Shown in pieces: positions 41,325 through 55,539 of a stretch of DNA of 64,000 bases. Every line of letters begins with the position of its first letter. Position 1 is the first letter of the stretch. This DNA is from JAGNDO01 sp963704975 (GTDB taxonomy: Bacteria; Chloroflexota; Anaerolineae; Caldilineales; Caldilineaceae): the NCBI GenBank assembly GCA_963704975.1, contig CAVPIK010000045.1, positions 89,611 to 153,610 of the forward strand, in the 5' to 3' direction. The translations under genes were made by a program, and so were the position numbers. The notes below the pieces were generated by a model, which had not been told where the DNA came from, searched no databases, and saw only the letters and a program-made list of their open reading frames with translations.

Positions 41325-43496
41325 TCACCTTGCCACCACCAACGCCGGATCCCCAAAGAGCAGGAAGGTGTTGAGGACATCCAAACTATTGGTGTCCCCT
41401 GTGGGGAGTTGGCGTTGGGCGGCCAGGAAGGCGTCGCCCAGGCGCAGGGGTGCGCCGTCCGCCGGGGGGGCGAAGAGGTGGCCGGTCATGGCGTCGATCA
41501 GGGCGCTTTGGTTGTCGGCCAGGGTGAGGCTGGTGGAGGCCAGGGAGGCGATGCCGCCGCCGGGCTGCCAGAGCAGGGATTCGGTCAGGCTCTCCACGGT
41601 GGGGTGGGTGAAGAGACCGGTGAGGCAGGTGAAGTTGAGCAGAATGGGCAGGCGGTCGCCGTTGCGCAGGCTGGCGCTGTTGTCCACGGTGAGCAGTTGA
41701 TCCTTGCCCCATTGGGTGACGCTGCCGTGGCCAAAGTAGGCCACGGCGAAATCCCCGGCCTGCACCCGGTCCACGGTCTGCGCGCCCACATCGGCTTGGC
41801 CGGCGGCCGGGGCGAAGAGGGCAGACGTGAAATTTGCCGGGACTTGATCCAAAAAGCGCTGGGCGTCCTGGGCGAAGGAGGGTTCGCTGCCGTCGGCCAC
41901 GGCCAGCACCTGTTGCCGCCACGCATCCGCCCCATCCCCGGATTCGTAGGCCAGGATTTTGTTCACGACGGTGGTCACTTGGGCCGGGGTGCGGGCGGGG
42001 AGACGGCCCAGGGCCACATCGGGCAGGGGGTCGGCGTCCAGGCGGGCGAAGTCCACGTCGGTGACGGTCTGGCCGCCGAAGACGGTGTAGACCCAGAACG
42101 AGGGCAGCCGGTTGGCGTCCGCCGCGGTGGTGTAGCCCTTGGGATCATAGGTGGCGTCGCCCAAAAGCAGGACATAGCGGGGGGCGGGGGACCAATTTTG
42201 GGCCGCATAGGCCAGGAAGGCGCGCACGGCTTCCGGCTCGGCCAGCCCGTGGTTGAAGTCATCGTAGATGCGCTGGAGCGGCACGGCCAGGGAGGTGAGG
42301 CCCTGGTCCCGGCGCAAATCAAGCAACGGGGAGGCGGCAGTCAGCAGATCCGGCGGGCCGATCAAGATATACTCTGCGCCTGTGGGCCGATTGCGCAACA
42401 CCGGATCGGTCAATACCGGTTCCAAGGCAAGGGGGGTGGGTAACGCGCCCCGGTCAATGGCCATGTAGCTGTGCCCCGGCTCGGTCACAAATTGGTTTGA
42501 CTCATTGCTTGCCAGCAACGACCACGATGTCGGATCGGTCACATCAAGCCCCAGGGAATTCGGGGAGAGGGCAACAATCTTTGCCAACCCGCCAGGGCCA
42601 TCAAAGTCCAACCGTCCACCCGCAGCCACAAAAAGGCGGGGATAGTCCAGGGTGAGGCTGTCCACAAAGACGCTCTCGCCGGGCGCGCCCTCCACGCCGG
42701 GCAGGCTGATCTCCACGTTGTTTTCCCCATCCACCAACAGCCCCGCCGGGATCTGGCCCCGCAGCGTCTGCCATCCTTTGTCATCCCACTGCTCATCCAA
42801 AATCACCTGGCCGTTGACCGTCAGCCGCAGATGATGGTCCGGGTCCACGGCGCTGCTGCCCTCGGCCCCCCAGACGGAGAGGGCCACTTCTGCCGCGCCC
42901 TGGCCCAAATCAATCAGGGGGAGGGGGAGGATCTGGGGGCGGCCTGGGCGCAGTTGAGTCCAAAACCAGTTGTCGCCGCTTTCGGGCAGGGGGGTGTAGC
43001 GGCTGTTCTCTTCCAGATGGAGATGGGCGGTGAACTGTGGGGAGGCGGCGGGCGCAAGGGGGACGGGGGCGGCCAAGACTGAGGGGCGCAGGGGTGCCGG
43101 GTCCGCTTGCAGCCGGTAGACGTTTTGGCGGGTGTAGTCGCTGACCACGGCTTGGGCCAGGAAGATCAGCCCGGCGTCCGCGCCTTCGCCGTCCACCCAC
43201 ACGGGGACGGGTTGGCCCAGGTTGGTCAGCCCCAAGGTGTTCAACTGGGCCGGGTCCGAGACAAGCCCGGCCTGGCGCAGGGCGGCATAGCTAACCCGAT
43301 AGGGACTGGCTTGCTGGGTGATCAGGTTGAGGGGAGAGCCGGGCGCAGCGGGCGCGGAGCGGGCGGAGGCGTCAGATCGTTGGGCGACGAAGGGGGCGTC
43401 GGCCTCCTTCTCCCCACCACAGGCGGCGAGGAGAATCAGCGCAACCACCAAGAGGAACCAAAGTGACCCCTGCCGGGCGAGCTGAGGCCGGATCAT
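41325..43496 (-). CDS. C25 (gingipain-type) cysteine peptidase, lipoprotein
   Basis: 723 residues, intact. Lipoprotein signal ends L-L-A-A-C-G-G with C26 lipidated. The N-terminal prodomain-like part has Y-R-V-S-Y-A-A-L-R-Q-A-G-L, typical of C25 proteins. The peptidase domain carries the dyad H590 (A-Y-F-G-H-G-S) and C624 (N-F-T-C-L-T-G). It ends F-L-L-F-G-D-P-A-L-V-V, the usual end of the C25 fold. Anchored outside the membrane. Sixth gene of the operon; it overlaps the preceding stalk-protein gene by 4 bases. A protein-processing or sortase-like role is possible, as the C25 enzyme PorU is in Bacteroidota, but unproven. Confidence 0.85.
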   Translation of the reverse strand: MIRPQLARQGSLWFLLVVALILLAACGGEKEADAPFVAQRSDASARSAPAAPGSPLNLITQQASPYRVSYAALRQAGLVSDPAQLNTLGLTNLGQPVPVWVDGEGADAGLIFLAQAVVSDYTRQNVYRLQADPAPLRPSVLAAPVPLAPAASPQFTAHLHLEENSRYTPLPESGDNWFWTQLRPGRPQILPLPLIDLGQGAAEVALSVWGAEGSSAVDPDHHLRLTVNGQVILDEQWDDKGWQTLRGQIPAGLLVDGENNVEISLPGVEGAPGESVFVDSLTLDYPRLFVAAGGRLDFDGPGGLAKIVALSPNSLGLDVTDPTSWSLLASNESNQFVTEPGHSYMAIDRGALPTPLALEPVLTDPVLRNRPTGAEYILIGPPDLLTAASPLLDLRRDQGLTSLAVPLQRIYDDFNHGLAEPEAVRAFLAYAAQNWSPAPRYVLLLGDATYDPKGYTTAADANRLPSFWVYTVFGGQTVTDVDFARLDADPLPDVALGRLPARTPAQVTTVVNKILAYESGDGADAWRQQVLAVADGSEPSFAQDAQRFLDQVPANFTSALFAPAAGQADVGAQTVDRVQAGDFAVAYFGHGSVTQWGKDQLLTVDNSASLRNGDRLPILLNFTCLTGLFTHPTVESLTESLLWQPGGGIASLASTSLTLADNQSALIDAMTGHLFAPPADGAPLRLGDAFLAAQRQLPTGDTNSLDVLNTFLLFGDPALVVAR

Positions 43497-44876
43497 GCGG
43501 ATCGCCTAAACATCTGCCACAGGGCCAGCACCAAAAAGAACAGCCCCAAGCCAGCCAGCGAGGCCGCAAAACTGCCCAAACCTGCCGTAAGCCGGGTGGT
43601 CGGGGCGGGCGGCTGGCCGATCACCTGCACCTGTGCGGCGGAGAGGCTAGTGGATCGGGGTGGCGGCATGAGGTTGGCCACAGCTACGGGCGGGCGGGTC
43701 GGCGTGAACGTGGGGGTAGGCGTCACGGTCGGGCTGGGCGGGGGCGTGGCGGTTTCAGCCTCGATGGTGGCGGTCGGCTGCTCTGGGATCGGGGTGAGGG
43801 TTGGCTCTTCCACGGGGGTTTCCGTGGGCGTCTCTGTGGGCGTTTCGGCTTCGGGCATGGGGGTGGGGGTGGCCTCCTCTTCGGGCAGAGGCGTTTCCGT
43901 CACATCCGGGGTCAGCAGATCCGCGCCAAAGGGGGTTTCGGTGGGGGTGGGCTCCCCACTGCCCGGATACGAGCCAGGGATGGGCGTTGCCGAGGGAAAG
44001 GCAAACGTCGGGGTGGGGGTGGCTGTGGCCGGGCCTGGATAGGAGCCCGAAATCGGGGTGAAGGATGGCGTGAAACGAGGGCGTCATCGACGGTGTCCAC
44101 GATGGTGTGGCGGTTGGGGTGATGGTGGTGGTCGGTGTGATGGTGACTGTGGCCGTGGGCGTCAGGGATGGCGTGACTGACGGCGTAGCCGTGGTGGTAA
44201 GCGTAGCGGTGGTCGTCACAGTCGTCGTCACAGTCGCCGTTGCGGTGAGGGTGGTCGTTACGCTGGCGGTGGCGGTGGGCAAGAGAACAGAGGCGACGCC
44301 CGGAAGGGTTGCAACATTGGGGCAGGGCTGGGTGGACGGAGTCGCCCCGCCACCGCTGCGGCTGTAGGTGACCACGGCGATATTGTCAGGATAGGTCACA
44401 TACCCAGTGGCCTCTTTTTCGACCAGCAGGTAGTAGTAGGTTCTGCCGTCAACCAGATCATCCACACGCTGGTTGCTGGGGCTGATATCGATGGCCAGAT
44501 CGGTCACTGCGTAGCTAAAGCCGGCGATATCACCCTGGGCGAAGACCCCATTGACAATGACGTTCCCATCCATGTTGTCTCGAACGCAGATCGGCACGGG
44601 CTGGAACGGCCCCTGTTCGCTGGTGCTGCGCAACAGATGAAAGAGTTGGCTGTTGGTCTCCGTGGCCGTGGTCCAGCGGATGTCGATGCCGTTAGCGACG
44701 GATTGGGCGGTCACCGAGCCCGACAGGGTGACATTGGCCTGGGCCAAGCGCGCACTGATCAGGCCGCTGGCGACCAGACAGGTGATACCCAGCAAAAGCA
44801 GGGTAAGCTGGCGGAGATGTTGACGGGCATGTTTAGAAACGGGATGGCGCTGGCCACCGGCGGAATTCATTTTCAC
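43493..44876 (-). CDS. Fibronectin-like domain protein on a Thr/Pro stalk with C-terminal membrane anchor (frameshifted once)
   Basis: About 460 residues; the frame changes near 44072. Signal or anchor segment L-T-L-L-L-L-G-I-T-C-L-V, then a beta domain with I-D-I-R-W-T-T-A-T-E-T-N and L-R-S-T-S-E-Q-G-P-F, then about 230 residues of Thr/Pro/Ala repeats (T-A-T-V-T-T-T-V; T-P-T-E-T-P), and a final hydrophobic helix G-L-G-L-F-F-L-V-L-A-L-W followed by R-R-S. The stalk would hold the domain away from the membrane and may be glycosylated. The same T-A-T-E domain occurs in the first gene of the operon. Confidence 0.75.
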
Positions 44877-44885
44877 AGCAAAGTC

Positions 44886-45182
44886 CTAATTGTGGTCTCG
44901 GTCCTCGGGGCGATCGGCGAAAATGCCCCGGCGCACCAGTTCGGCCACGAAGGCCAGGGTGTCGGTTTGGGCCAGGGACGGGTCCACGTCATATTCAGCG
45001 GCGATGATGGCGGCCATGTCGGCCACGGAGCGTTTGCCGTCGGCCAGTTCCCAGATGCGGGCACCCACGTCGTTGAGCACCTTCACCGTGCCGGAGGCGG
45101 CGGTGACGATCACGGCCTCATCTTCCATGCGCTGGCCGATGACGTCGGGTTTGGGGATGGGGATGGTTTGTTGCGTTAGCAT
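44886..45182 (-). CDS. PqqD-family protein
   Basis: 98 residues. PqqD-fold pattern: V-I-G-Q-R-M-E-D-E-A-V-I-V, V-K-V-L-N-D-V-G-A-R-I-W-E-L-A-D-G, then helices with V-A-D-M-A-A-I-I-A-A-E-Y-D-V. In peptide-modification clusters such domains bind the leader of a precursor peptide and hand it to the modifying enzyme. No radical SAM partner or obvious precursor gene is here. It lies 24 bases after the large C25 gene and 9 bases before the stalk-protein gene. Confidence 0.88.
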   Translation of the reverse strand: MLTQQTIPIPKPDVIGQRMEDEAVIVTAASGTVKVLNDVGARIWELADGKRSVADMAAIIAAEYDVDPSLAQTDTLAFVAELVRRGIFADRPEDRDHN

Positions 45183-45206
45183 AAGGTGGCCTTGGTGGGT
45201 GGTTGA

Positions 45207-48200
45207 TTAGCGTTGCAAGGCGGGCAAATAGACCTCCTGGGCGGGCATGGGGATGCGCAGGGCCGGGTCGCCGACGATCAGAAAGGTCTGGATCAGGTCG
45301 TAGTGGGCCTTTTGGCTGAACAAATGCATCTTGGCGGCCAGAGACGCTTCGCCCAGAGTGTGCGCACCCTCCGAAAACAGATAGTCGTAAAAGCCTGAGA
45401 AGAGATCATCATGGCCCACGGCCACACCCAAGCCCGTGGGCGAAAAAGCCGCCACGGCTCCCCCGGCCCCGAATCGGGTCATCTCTTCGGCCAGGGACTG
45501 GGTGTTGGGGTAGATCCAATAGCCATCCAGGCAATCATGCGAAAGTATGATGGGCAGGCGGTCGATGTTGGTCAAGCTCGGCACATTGGTGGTCTTCCAC
45601 AGATTCTCCGCGGCCCAGCCCTGGATGTAGCCGTGGCCGATGTAGTTGATCAGCAGGCTCCCGGTCACATTCAATGTCTCGCTGATGGCCTGGGTAGTGG
45701 CTGCCGGGTTGCCAGGATTGTCGTCCGAATAGAGACGCACGGGCTGAAACGGCTCGGTGACATAGCGCTGGATAAACGACTCTGCCGAGGCCACAAAGTC
45801 ACCGGCGGCGTCCGGGGTGTTGTCGGTGACAAAGGCGATGTTGCGCTGCCATGCCGGCTGGCTGGCCAGATTCTGGCCGCTCTCGTAGGCGATGGTCTTG
45901 CTGATCATGGCGGTCAACTCATCCCCATTATTGACCGGGAAGCGGCCAATCATCAAATCGGGCAGGATGTCGTCGCCGACGATGGCGGCCAGCAGGTTGG
46001 TGGCGTCCACCTCGCCCTGCCACGGGTCCACCCGGGCCAGCATGGGGGGCATGTAGATGGGGTCGGGCGTGCCATAGGTGGCCTGCCCATAGCCTTTGAA
46101 GTTCCAATGGCCGTCTCCGACCAGGAACACGAACTGGGGAGCCGGAGCCTGCCAATTGGCATAGGCATAGGCCAAGAAGTTGCGGATGGCGACCGGGGAG
46201 TAGATGCCGTCGTTGAACTCGTCGTAGAGATCCGCCACATCCACCACCTTCACCCGCATGCCCTGGGCGGCCCGATAGTCGGCCAGCCGCTGGATGCCCG
46301 GCTTGAACAGCTCGTGGGTGATGATGATATAGTCCGCACCGTTTGTCTTGTTGGCCAGATCCGTCGGGTTGATCAGCTCAACCGCCTTGGGTGCGCGCAG
46401 CGCCGGGGAGGCCGCGGCCACAAAGCGGGCGTCCGCAGCGTGGCTGATCTGGAAAGTGGCCGTGATGCTCCCGCCGACCCCCGTTTCGCTCTGCACCCCC
46501 ATCACCCGCCGCGGCCGCAGGGGGTCGGTGATCTCCCAGGCCATCACATCCGCCTGGGTGAAGCCGCCGATCTCGTATGCGAAGGTCCCGGCCTGGCCCG
46601 GCCCAAAGACAAGGCTGTCGGCTTGGGCCACAAATTGCCGCTGATAGCCGATCTCGAACCAATCAAAGTAAAGATCATCGCTGACAGCCAACACGTCATT
46701 GGTGGTGGTGAAAGCCAGGGTGTTGACCCCGGAGATCAACGCGCGGCTGTCCACCTGGGCGGTGAAGGTATAGGCCGTGCGCCCATCCCACACAGCATCG
46801 TCCAGAAGCGCCCTGTCGTTGAGGCCAAAGCGGGTGTGGTGGTCGGTCCGCTCCACCCGGGAGACGATGCGGGCGGTGACCGTGGCCGTAAAGGGTTCCG
46901 TGGCCACGGCAGTCAAAGTCGTGGTATAGCGCCCTGTGCGAGAGGCGTTGGCCGTGCTGCGCACCCGCTCCCAAAACCAGGTGTCCTTGTCGGTCCAATG
47001 GTGGGTAAACCACTGATTTGATTCCTCGGCCCGCACGGTGTCGGGGAAGGCGGCAGGGGTGGGCCAGTCGCCGGGGACTTGGGCCAGTTCGGCCATGCGC
47101 AGCCCCGTGCCGCTGGGCGCAGTCAGCCAATAGACATTGTCGTCCGTGTACGTGTTCTCCATCACCTGCACCCGCACATCCGAGGGCGCACATTGGGGGC
47201 AAGCGGTGAAACTCCCCCCCGCATCCCTAGCCACCTCCCCCACAAAACGCTGGCCATAAAAGAGAATCTCATCATTCCCGCCAAAGACCCCATCCGCCGC
47301 ACCGGTGACATAGATCGCCACCTCCCGGCCCCGGTTGGTCATGGCAAAGCGGGCCGGGTCCAGCCCCACCAGACTGAAGCCCGCCCCGGCCAGATCCGTA
47401 GGCGTCAGACGATAGAGACCGTCCTGGTCCACGGTGACTTTGAGCGTGTGGGTCACAGCCTGGGCTTGGCGAGGGGAAAGGGAGACCTGCGCTGGCACCG
47501 GGCCGGGCGTGCGCCAAGCCTGAGCTTGTCGATAGTTGAGCAGGGTGGCGGCCAGCACCTCCTCGAAAGGATTGGCCCCAACCGTCGCCCTTGACCTGGG
47601 GGCGTTGGGCCAGATCGCCGCCCACAAAGTCCAGGCGCACCCGAATGCGGTCGTGGCGGATCACCTGACCGCGCCCGCCATCCACCTGGACGGGGGTGAC
47701 CTCCACCCGCACCATGCGCTGATCCCGCATCCAACTCTCATCGCCGATCCGGGCCAAGGTATCGGGATAGAGACCGGCCAGGGGCTGACGGAGGTCGAGT
47801 CAATCTGTCGCCACTGACCGGCAGAGAGATCATCGGTCAACGGCGCGGGTTCCGGGGCCAGGGGGAAGCGGGCGGCCACATCCGCCGCGTCCACCGGCGG
47901 GGCGGCCAAGGATTCGACGCTCAGTCGGATTTCCACATCCCCCGGCACGCCGAGCAGGGCCGAAAAGACCGGCACCTGGGGCATCCCCGGCGTGGCGGTC
48001 AACGCCGCACCGGACAGGTCATCCCCGAACTGCCCTTGGGCCGACAGATCGAGCAGCAACGTGATCCCCGTGTCATCGGCCCGAACGACGGTCAACCCGG
48101 CGGGCGCGTTGGATCAACCTGGGCGGCGGAGGCAGCGCCGAAGAAGACGCCAATCAGTATCAGCGTCAGCAACAACGGGGCGGCTAGGCGAAAATAGGCG

Positions 48201-48217
48201 TGTTTTTGGCTAGACAT
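45207..48217 (-). CDS. C25 (gingipain-type) cysteine peptidase, secreted, with Y-L-P tail (about three frameshifts)
   Basis: About 1,000 residues. ATG at 48217 gives a signal peptide (A-P-L-L-L-T-L-I-L-I-G-V-F-F-G-A-A-S-A). Frames change near 48105, 47780 and 47600. A propeptide-like part includes D-Q-D-G-L-Y-R-L-T-P-T-D-L. The peptidase dyad is in N-Y-I-G-H-G-Y and S-H-D-C-L-D-G, with the same 34-residue spacing as the lipoprotein paralogue. It ends Q-E-V-Y-L-P-A-L-Q-R. Starts 8 bases after the HprK-like gene. Probably secreted and itself a client of whatever recognises the tail. Confidence 0.82.
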
Positions 48218-48225
48218 AGGTCACT

Positions 48226-49080
48226 TCAGGGTGATGGAACAGGGACGGTGGCCGCCAGGACCACGGGCCAAAAGGAATCGTCGGGCAGGAAATGCAGATG
48301 GTGAACCGGCACGTCCCGGCTCAACCGTTGGCAGCGGGCCAGGATGGCCAAGGTGCGGCCAGGGTCCAGCCCCAGGACGGGGACGCTGGCCACCAGTTCG
48401 GCCACGGCCTGGCCCGGCTGCATGGGTGCGGTGAAGACCGTCTTGGCCTGCACCAGCCGGAAGAGTCCGGCCAGGGGCGCGCTGTCCAGACCGTTGGGCT
48501 TGACCTGGGTGGGGTTCCAAAAGGGGCTGCTGTGGACCATCCAGCCGCCATCGCTGGGCACCAAAAAGAGCAGATCATCGTTCAGAATCGTGTCACCCAA
48601 AGCGTGGGAGAGGCGGGAAACCGTGGTCTTGCCGCTGCCGCTGTAGCCAAAATAGAGATAGGCTCGCCCGTCCCGCACAATCCCGGCGGCGTGGAACATG
48701 AAGCCGCCCTCCCGAAAGAGCAAGAGGGCGGCGGCCACGCGCAGGAAGTAGTCCACCTCCTCCACGGGCTGGCGGGACGAGATGGCAAGCTGGCCGGTCC
48801 CGGCCCCCTCGTCGATGTGGCCCACATAGCCAGGGGCATCAAAACGCAGGAGGCCATCGGCAAAGGCCATGCCCTGATCCAGCATGGCATGGTCCCGCTC
48901 CTGGCCCACATAGTCCACCCGCAGATGCAGCCCGGCGGGGCGATCCGTGACAAAGGCGGCGTAGCGCTCGGCCACCGCCTTGGCCAGAGCCGGATGGTCA
49001 AAGTGCAGGGCGATGGCGTAGTCGGCCACGGCGATAGTGATTGGTTGATTGGTTGATTGGTTGATTGGTGTGGTGTTCAC
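48226..49080 (-). CDS. HprK-like serine kinase domain protein
   Basis: 284 residues. The P-loop G-Y-S-G-S-G-K-T (145-152) follows F-H-A-A-G-I-V-R-D-G-R-A-Y-L-Y-F, the layout of HPr kinase-type proteins in peptide-modification clusters; T-I-L-N-D-D-L-L-F-L matches the next conserved strand. No HPr or PTS genes are near, so the target is probably not HPr. Known relatives phosphorylate lasso peptide precursors. GTG start overlaps the upstream stop (GTGA). Its first 14 codons contain four CCAATCAA octamers; loss or gain of one would shift the frame. Confidence 0.82.
   Translation of the reverse strand: MNTTPINQSTNQPITIAVADYAIALHFDHPALAKAVAERYAAFVTDRPAGLHLRVDYVGQERDHAMLDQGMAFADGLLRFDAPGYVGHIDEGAGTGQLAISSRQPVEEVDYFLRVAAALLLFREGGFMFHAAGIVRDGRAYLYFGYSGSGKTTVSRLSHALGDTILNDDLLFLVPSDGGWMVHSSPFWNPTQVKPNGLDSAPLAGLFRLVQAKTVFTAPMQPGQAVAELVASVPVLGLDPGRTLAILARCQRLSRDVPVHHLHFLPDDSFWPVVLAATVPVPSP
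49039..49069. repeat. TTGATTGG octamer tract in the HprK-like gene start
   Basis: About four units (GATTGGTTGATTGGTTGATT core), currently in frame with the downstream kinase. Confidence 0.85.
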
Positions 49081-49550
49081 CCGGTTGTCCTGTCAGGGCT
49101 TTCGGGCTTGCGGCCCCAGGTTGTCCAAAGCAGAATGGCCCCGGCCGCCACAATCACCCCGGCCAGAAGCAGGGAGAGCAGACTTCCCCCCGCCGTGACT
49201 TGGATGGGGGGAAAGCGCTGGGTGGCCCCATTATATTCCACCTCTTCCAGTTCATAGAAATAGGTGCGGCCTGGGTCCACATCCGGGTCCGCAAAGGCAT
49301 AGTCACCCCCGGTCAACGGGTCCGGGGAGGAGGGGACCAACTGCTCGTTGACCTGGACAAAGGGGCCGTCCGCGCTGGTGCTGCGATAGAGATTGAACCC
49401 CGCCGTGTCCAACTCCGTGGCCGTGGACCACTCCACCACCACCTGGGGATTGGCATAGCTCTGCCAGCCGGTGATGACGGCGTAGAGGCCCAGCAGGAGA
49501 ACGACGACCGCGGCAAGGCGGATGAGGGTTGAAAATGACGGGCGATTCAT
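49077..49550 (-). CDS. Membrane protein with T-A-T-E fibronectin-like domain
   Basis: 157 residues from the ATG at 49550. N-terminal helix L-A-A-V-V-V-L-L-L-G, a beta domain V-E-W-S-T-A-T-E-L-D-T-A-G-F-N-L-Y-R-S-T-S, then a C-terminal helix S-L-L-L-A-G-V-I-V-A-A-G-A and W-G-R-K. It is bitopic or hairpin-like with the domain outside. The domain is paralogous to that at 43493-44876. First gene of the six-gene operon; its stop overlaps the HprK-like start. Confidence 0.75.
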   Translation of the reverse strand: MNRPSFSTLIRLAAVVVLLLGLYAVITGWQSYANPQVVVEWSTATELDTAGFNLYRSTSADGPFVQVNEQLVPSSPDPLTGGDYAFADPDVDPGRTYFYELEEVEYNGATQRFPPIQVTAGGSLLSLLLAGVIVAAGAILLWTTWGRKPESPDRTTG

Positions 49551-49640
49551 GGGCGGGCTCGTGAAAATTGGATCGGCTTGGGCGATGCAGACCGGCGTTG
49601 TGTGGCAAACAGAAACACGCAACGCGTCATACACCTAATA

Positions 49641-49669
49641 TTTTTACCCCGCTGGGTGGGGATTGTCAA
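49641..49669 (-). promoter_or_regulatory. Promoter of the PqqD/HprK/C25 operon
   Basis: Minus strand TTGACA, 17-base spacer, TAAAAA; start near 49634, 84 bases before the first ATG. Confidence 0.7.
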
Positions 49670-49879
49670 GCCATCAAACGCACAAGAATACTTCAAGCGT
49701 CCAATGTGCATGATATGACAAAACGGAGTAGAATGGGAATCTGCAACTCATCTTTCCTCCAGTCGCTTAATCCAGCAACTCGTCAGTCTCTTCCCTGTTC
49801 TACCAACTAGGTTACACCACACGCTTATCCCCCAAAAATCAATGTCCCACGATTCAAACACAATTTCAAAGGAGAAATC
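49670..49879. other. Divergent intergenic region
   Basis: No gene or RNA recognised. AAAGGAG (49868-49874) is the ribosome binding site of the nuclease; no convincing plus-strand promoter seen. Confidence 0.5.
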
Positions 49880-53831
<3,952 letters not shown>

Positions 53832-53860
53832 TCTCAGGGGAACCATCCACGCTTTTCACA

Positions 53861-53897
53861 CCGAGGCCGGGCTTCTCGACGAGAAGCCCGGCCTCGG
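53861..53897. terminator. Palindrome after the nuclease gene
   Basis: Perfect 18-bp arms CCGAGGCCGGGCTTCTCG with a one-base loop, 30 bases after the stop. GC-rich without T-run; may stop transcription or be a dispersed repeat. Confidence 0.6.
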
Positions 53898-53903
53898 CGT
53901 GTC

Positions 53904-53935
53904 GCGTAGAGACGCAAGATTTTGCGTCTCTACGC
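53904..53935. repeat. GCGTAGAGACGCAA palindrome
   Basis: Perfect 14-bp arms around GATT; a type of short dispersed palindrome. Confidence 0.7.
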
Positions 53936-53944
53936 CCTCGCCAT

Positions 53945-53973
53945 TTGCACAACATGGGGCGGACGACTAAACT
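53945..53973 (+). promoter_or_regulatory. Promoter of the glycosidase-like gene
   Basis: TTGCAC, 17-base spacer, TAAACT. The predicted start (about 53980) coincides with the ATG at 53981, which has no Shine-Dalgarno, so the message may be leaderless. Confidence 0.45.
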
Positions 53974-53980
53974 GTATTCT

Positions 53981-55468
53981 ATGTCCACCCTACGCCGAAA
54001 CCTGCCGCTTGCCACCCTAATCGTCTCGCTTTGGCCACCCTGGGCCTGACCCTGTGGGCGGGTTTGGCGTGGGCAGCCGCACCCCTTCGGCGACATCGCC
54101 CCGCCCACGCCAGTCGCCCTGCTGCCCACGGTGACGCCTGCACCGCCCGCGCCCACGCCTCTGCCCACGCCGCCCCCGCCCCGCCCGCCCACGGTCTTCG
54201 GCACAGAGATCTACGTGGGCCGGGTGGATCAGGAAGCGTCCCTGGCCCAGGCGCGCCGGTTTCACCTACATGCGCCATGATCTGCTCTGGTGGAACCGTA
54301 TTGAGGCCCGGCAATACTACTACGAGTGGCCGGAGAAAGAGGGCCAGGAGGTCGCCGTCCTCTCGGCCTATGGGCTGACCCCGATTGCCGTGATCCACAA
54401 CGCGCCGGACTGGGCGCAAGCCTCCCCCGGCTCGGCCTGCGGACCCGTCCACCCGGACGCCATGGTCGATTTCGCCCGCTTCCTCACCGCGGCGGTGACA
54501 CGCTACAGCCAGCCCCCCTACAACGTCCACCACTGGGAGATCTGGAACGAGCCGGACGCGCCCCTGGTCCCCGAGGACAAGGGCTGGGGCTGCTGGGGCC
54601 GTCCCGACCTGCCCAATTGGGGCGGGGAAGCCTACGCCGAACTGCTGCGGGTGGCCTATCCGGCCATCAAGGCCGCGGACCCATCCGCCACGGTGATCAT
54701 GGGCGGGCTGCTCTTGGGCTGCCCCCAGGATCCGGCGCGCTGGCCAAGTGCAACGACCATTCCGGGCGCTTTTTGGAAGGCGTGCTGGCGGCCGGCGGCG
54801 GGGATTTCTTCGACGTGCTCTCGTTCCACAGCTACGCCTATTTTTGGGATGCCACCGTGCGAGAGGATTTCGAGACGAGCAACCCGGATTGGGTGGAGCC
54901 GGGCGGGGTGTTGACGGGGAAAGTGAATCTTTTGCGGGCCGTGCTGGCCCAATATGGCCTGGCCGACAAGCCTCTGATCATGGGCGAAGGTGGGCTGTTG
55001 TGCAGCCCGTACAGCCCCCAATGCGTCCAAAATGAGAAGAGCGTGGCCGGGCCGGACTTCGAGCAAGCCCAGGCCAACTATGCCGTGCGTCTCTACGTGC
55101 GCTGTCTGGCGTTGAAGCTGGACGCCTGCATCTGGTACACCCTCAGCGGCCCCGGCTGGCGGGACGGCGGGCTGTTGGCCGATGGGCAAGGCACGCCCCG
55201 ACCGGCGTACACGGCCATCGCTCATTTGGTCGGGCTGTTGGGCAATGCGGACTATGTGGAAAGTTTGGCGAGTGGGCCGGTGGAAGGTCACCGGCTGCGC
55301 AGCGGGGTGGATGGGGAGTTGTACGATATTTATTGGACCAACCAGGATCCGGCGGATGTGGCGGTGCAATCTGCGCTGCCAGTGTTGGACGGGACGGCGA
55401 CGGACATTTTCGGCGATCCCGTCCCGGCGGCGGTGGGGTTTGAGCCGGTGATTATAGCTGTTCCCTAG
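53981..55468 (+). CDS. Secreted GH-A clan glycoside hydrolase-like protein (three frameshifts)
   Basis: About 495 residues. Signal peptide L-G-L-T-L-W-A-G-L-A-W-A, then a Pro-rich linker (P-T-V-T-P-A-P-P-A-P-T-P), then a TIM-barrel glycosidase: H-H-W-E-I-W-N-E-P-D-A-P carries the acid/base Glu after Asn, and L-I-M-G-E-G-G-L-L the nucleophile Glu. S-F-H-S-Y-A-Y-F-W also fits. Frames change near 54035, 54260 and 54745. Layout is like GH39 or GH5; the substrate is unknown. Extracellular polysaccharide or glycoprotein degradation. Confidence 0.75.
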
Positions 55469-55539
55469 CCTCTCGCAGAGCGGCTAACAAGAAGTCCAAC
55501 GTCTGGCCTTGAGCTTCCAAAGTCGTCCGTATAATGAGA

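Noticed and set aside
43755..44876. Separate gene distinct from the 43493-43903 frame
   Set aside because: The Thr/Pro stalk continues in phase after a one-base shift at about 44072, so the two frames are one gene.
45411..47021. 536-codon open frame on the plus strand
   Set aside because: Antisense shadow of the secreted C25 peptidase, which has a complete catalytic dyad in the other strand.
48226..49080. Genuine HPr kinase/phosphorylase of the PTS
   Set aside because: The protein lacks the usual N-terminal HprK domain layout, and no ptsH, ptsI or other PTS gene is near; context points to the peptide-cluster type.
49568..49810. 80-codon plus-strand frame as a precursor peptide for the PqqD/HprK operon
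   Set aside because: No ribosome binding site, no leader-core pattern, and it overlaps the operon promoter on the opposite strand.
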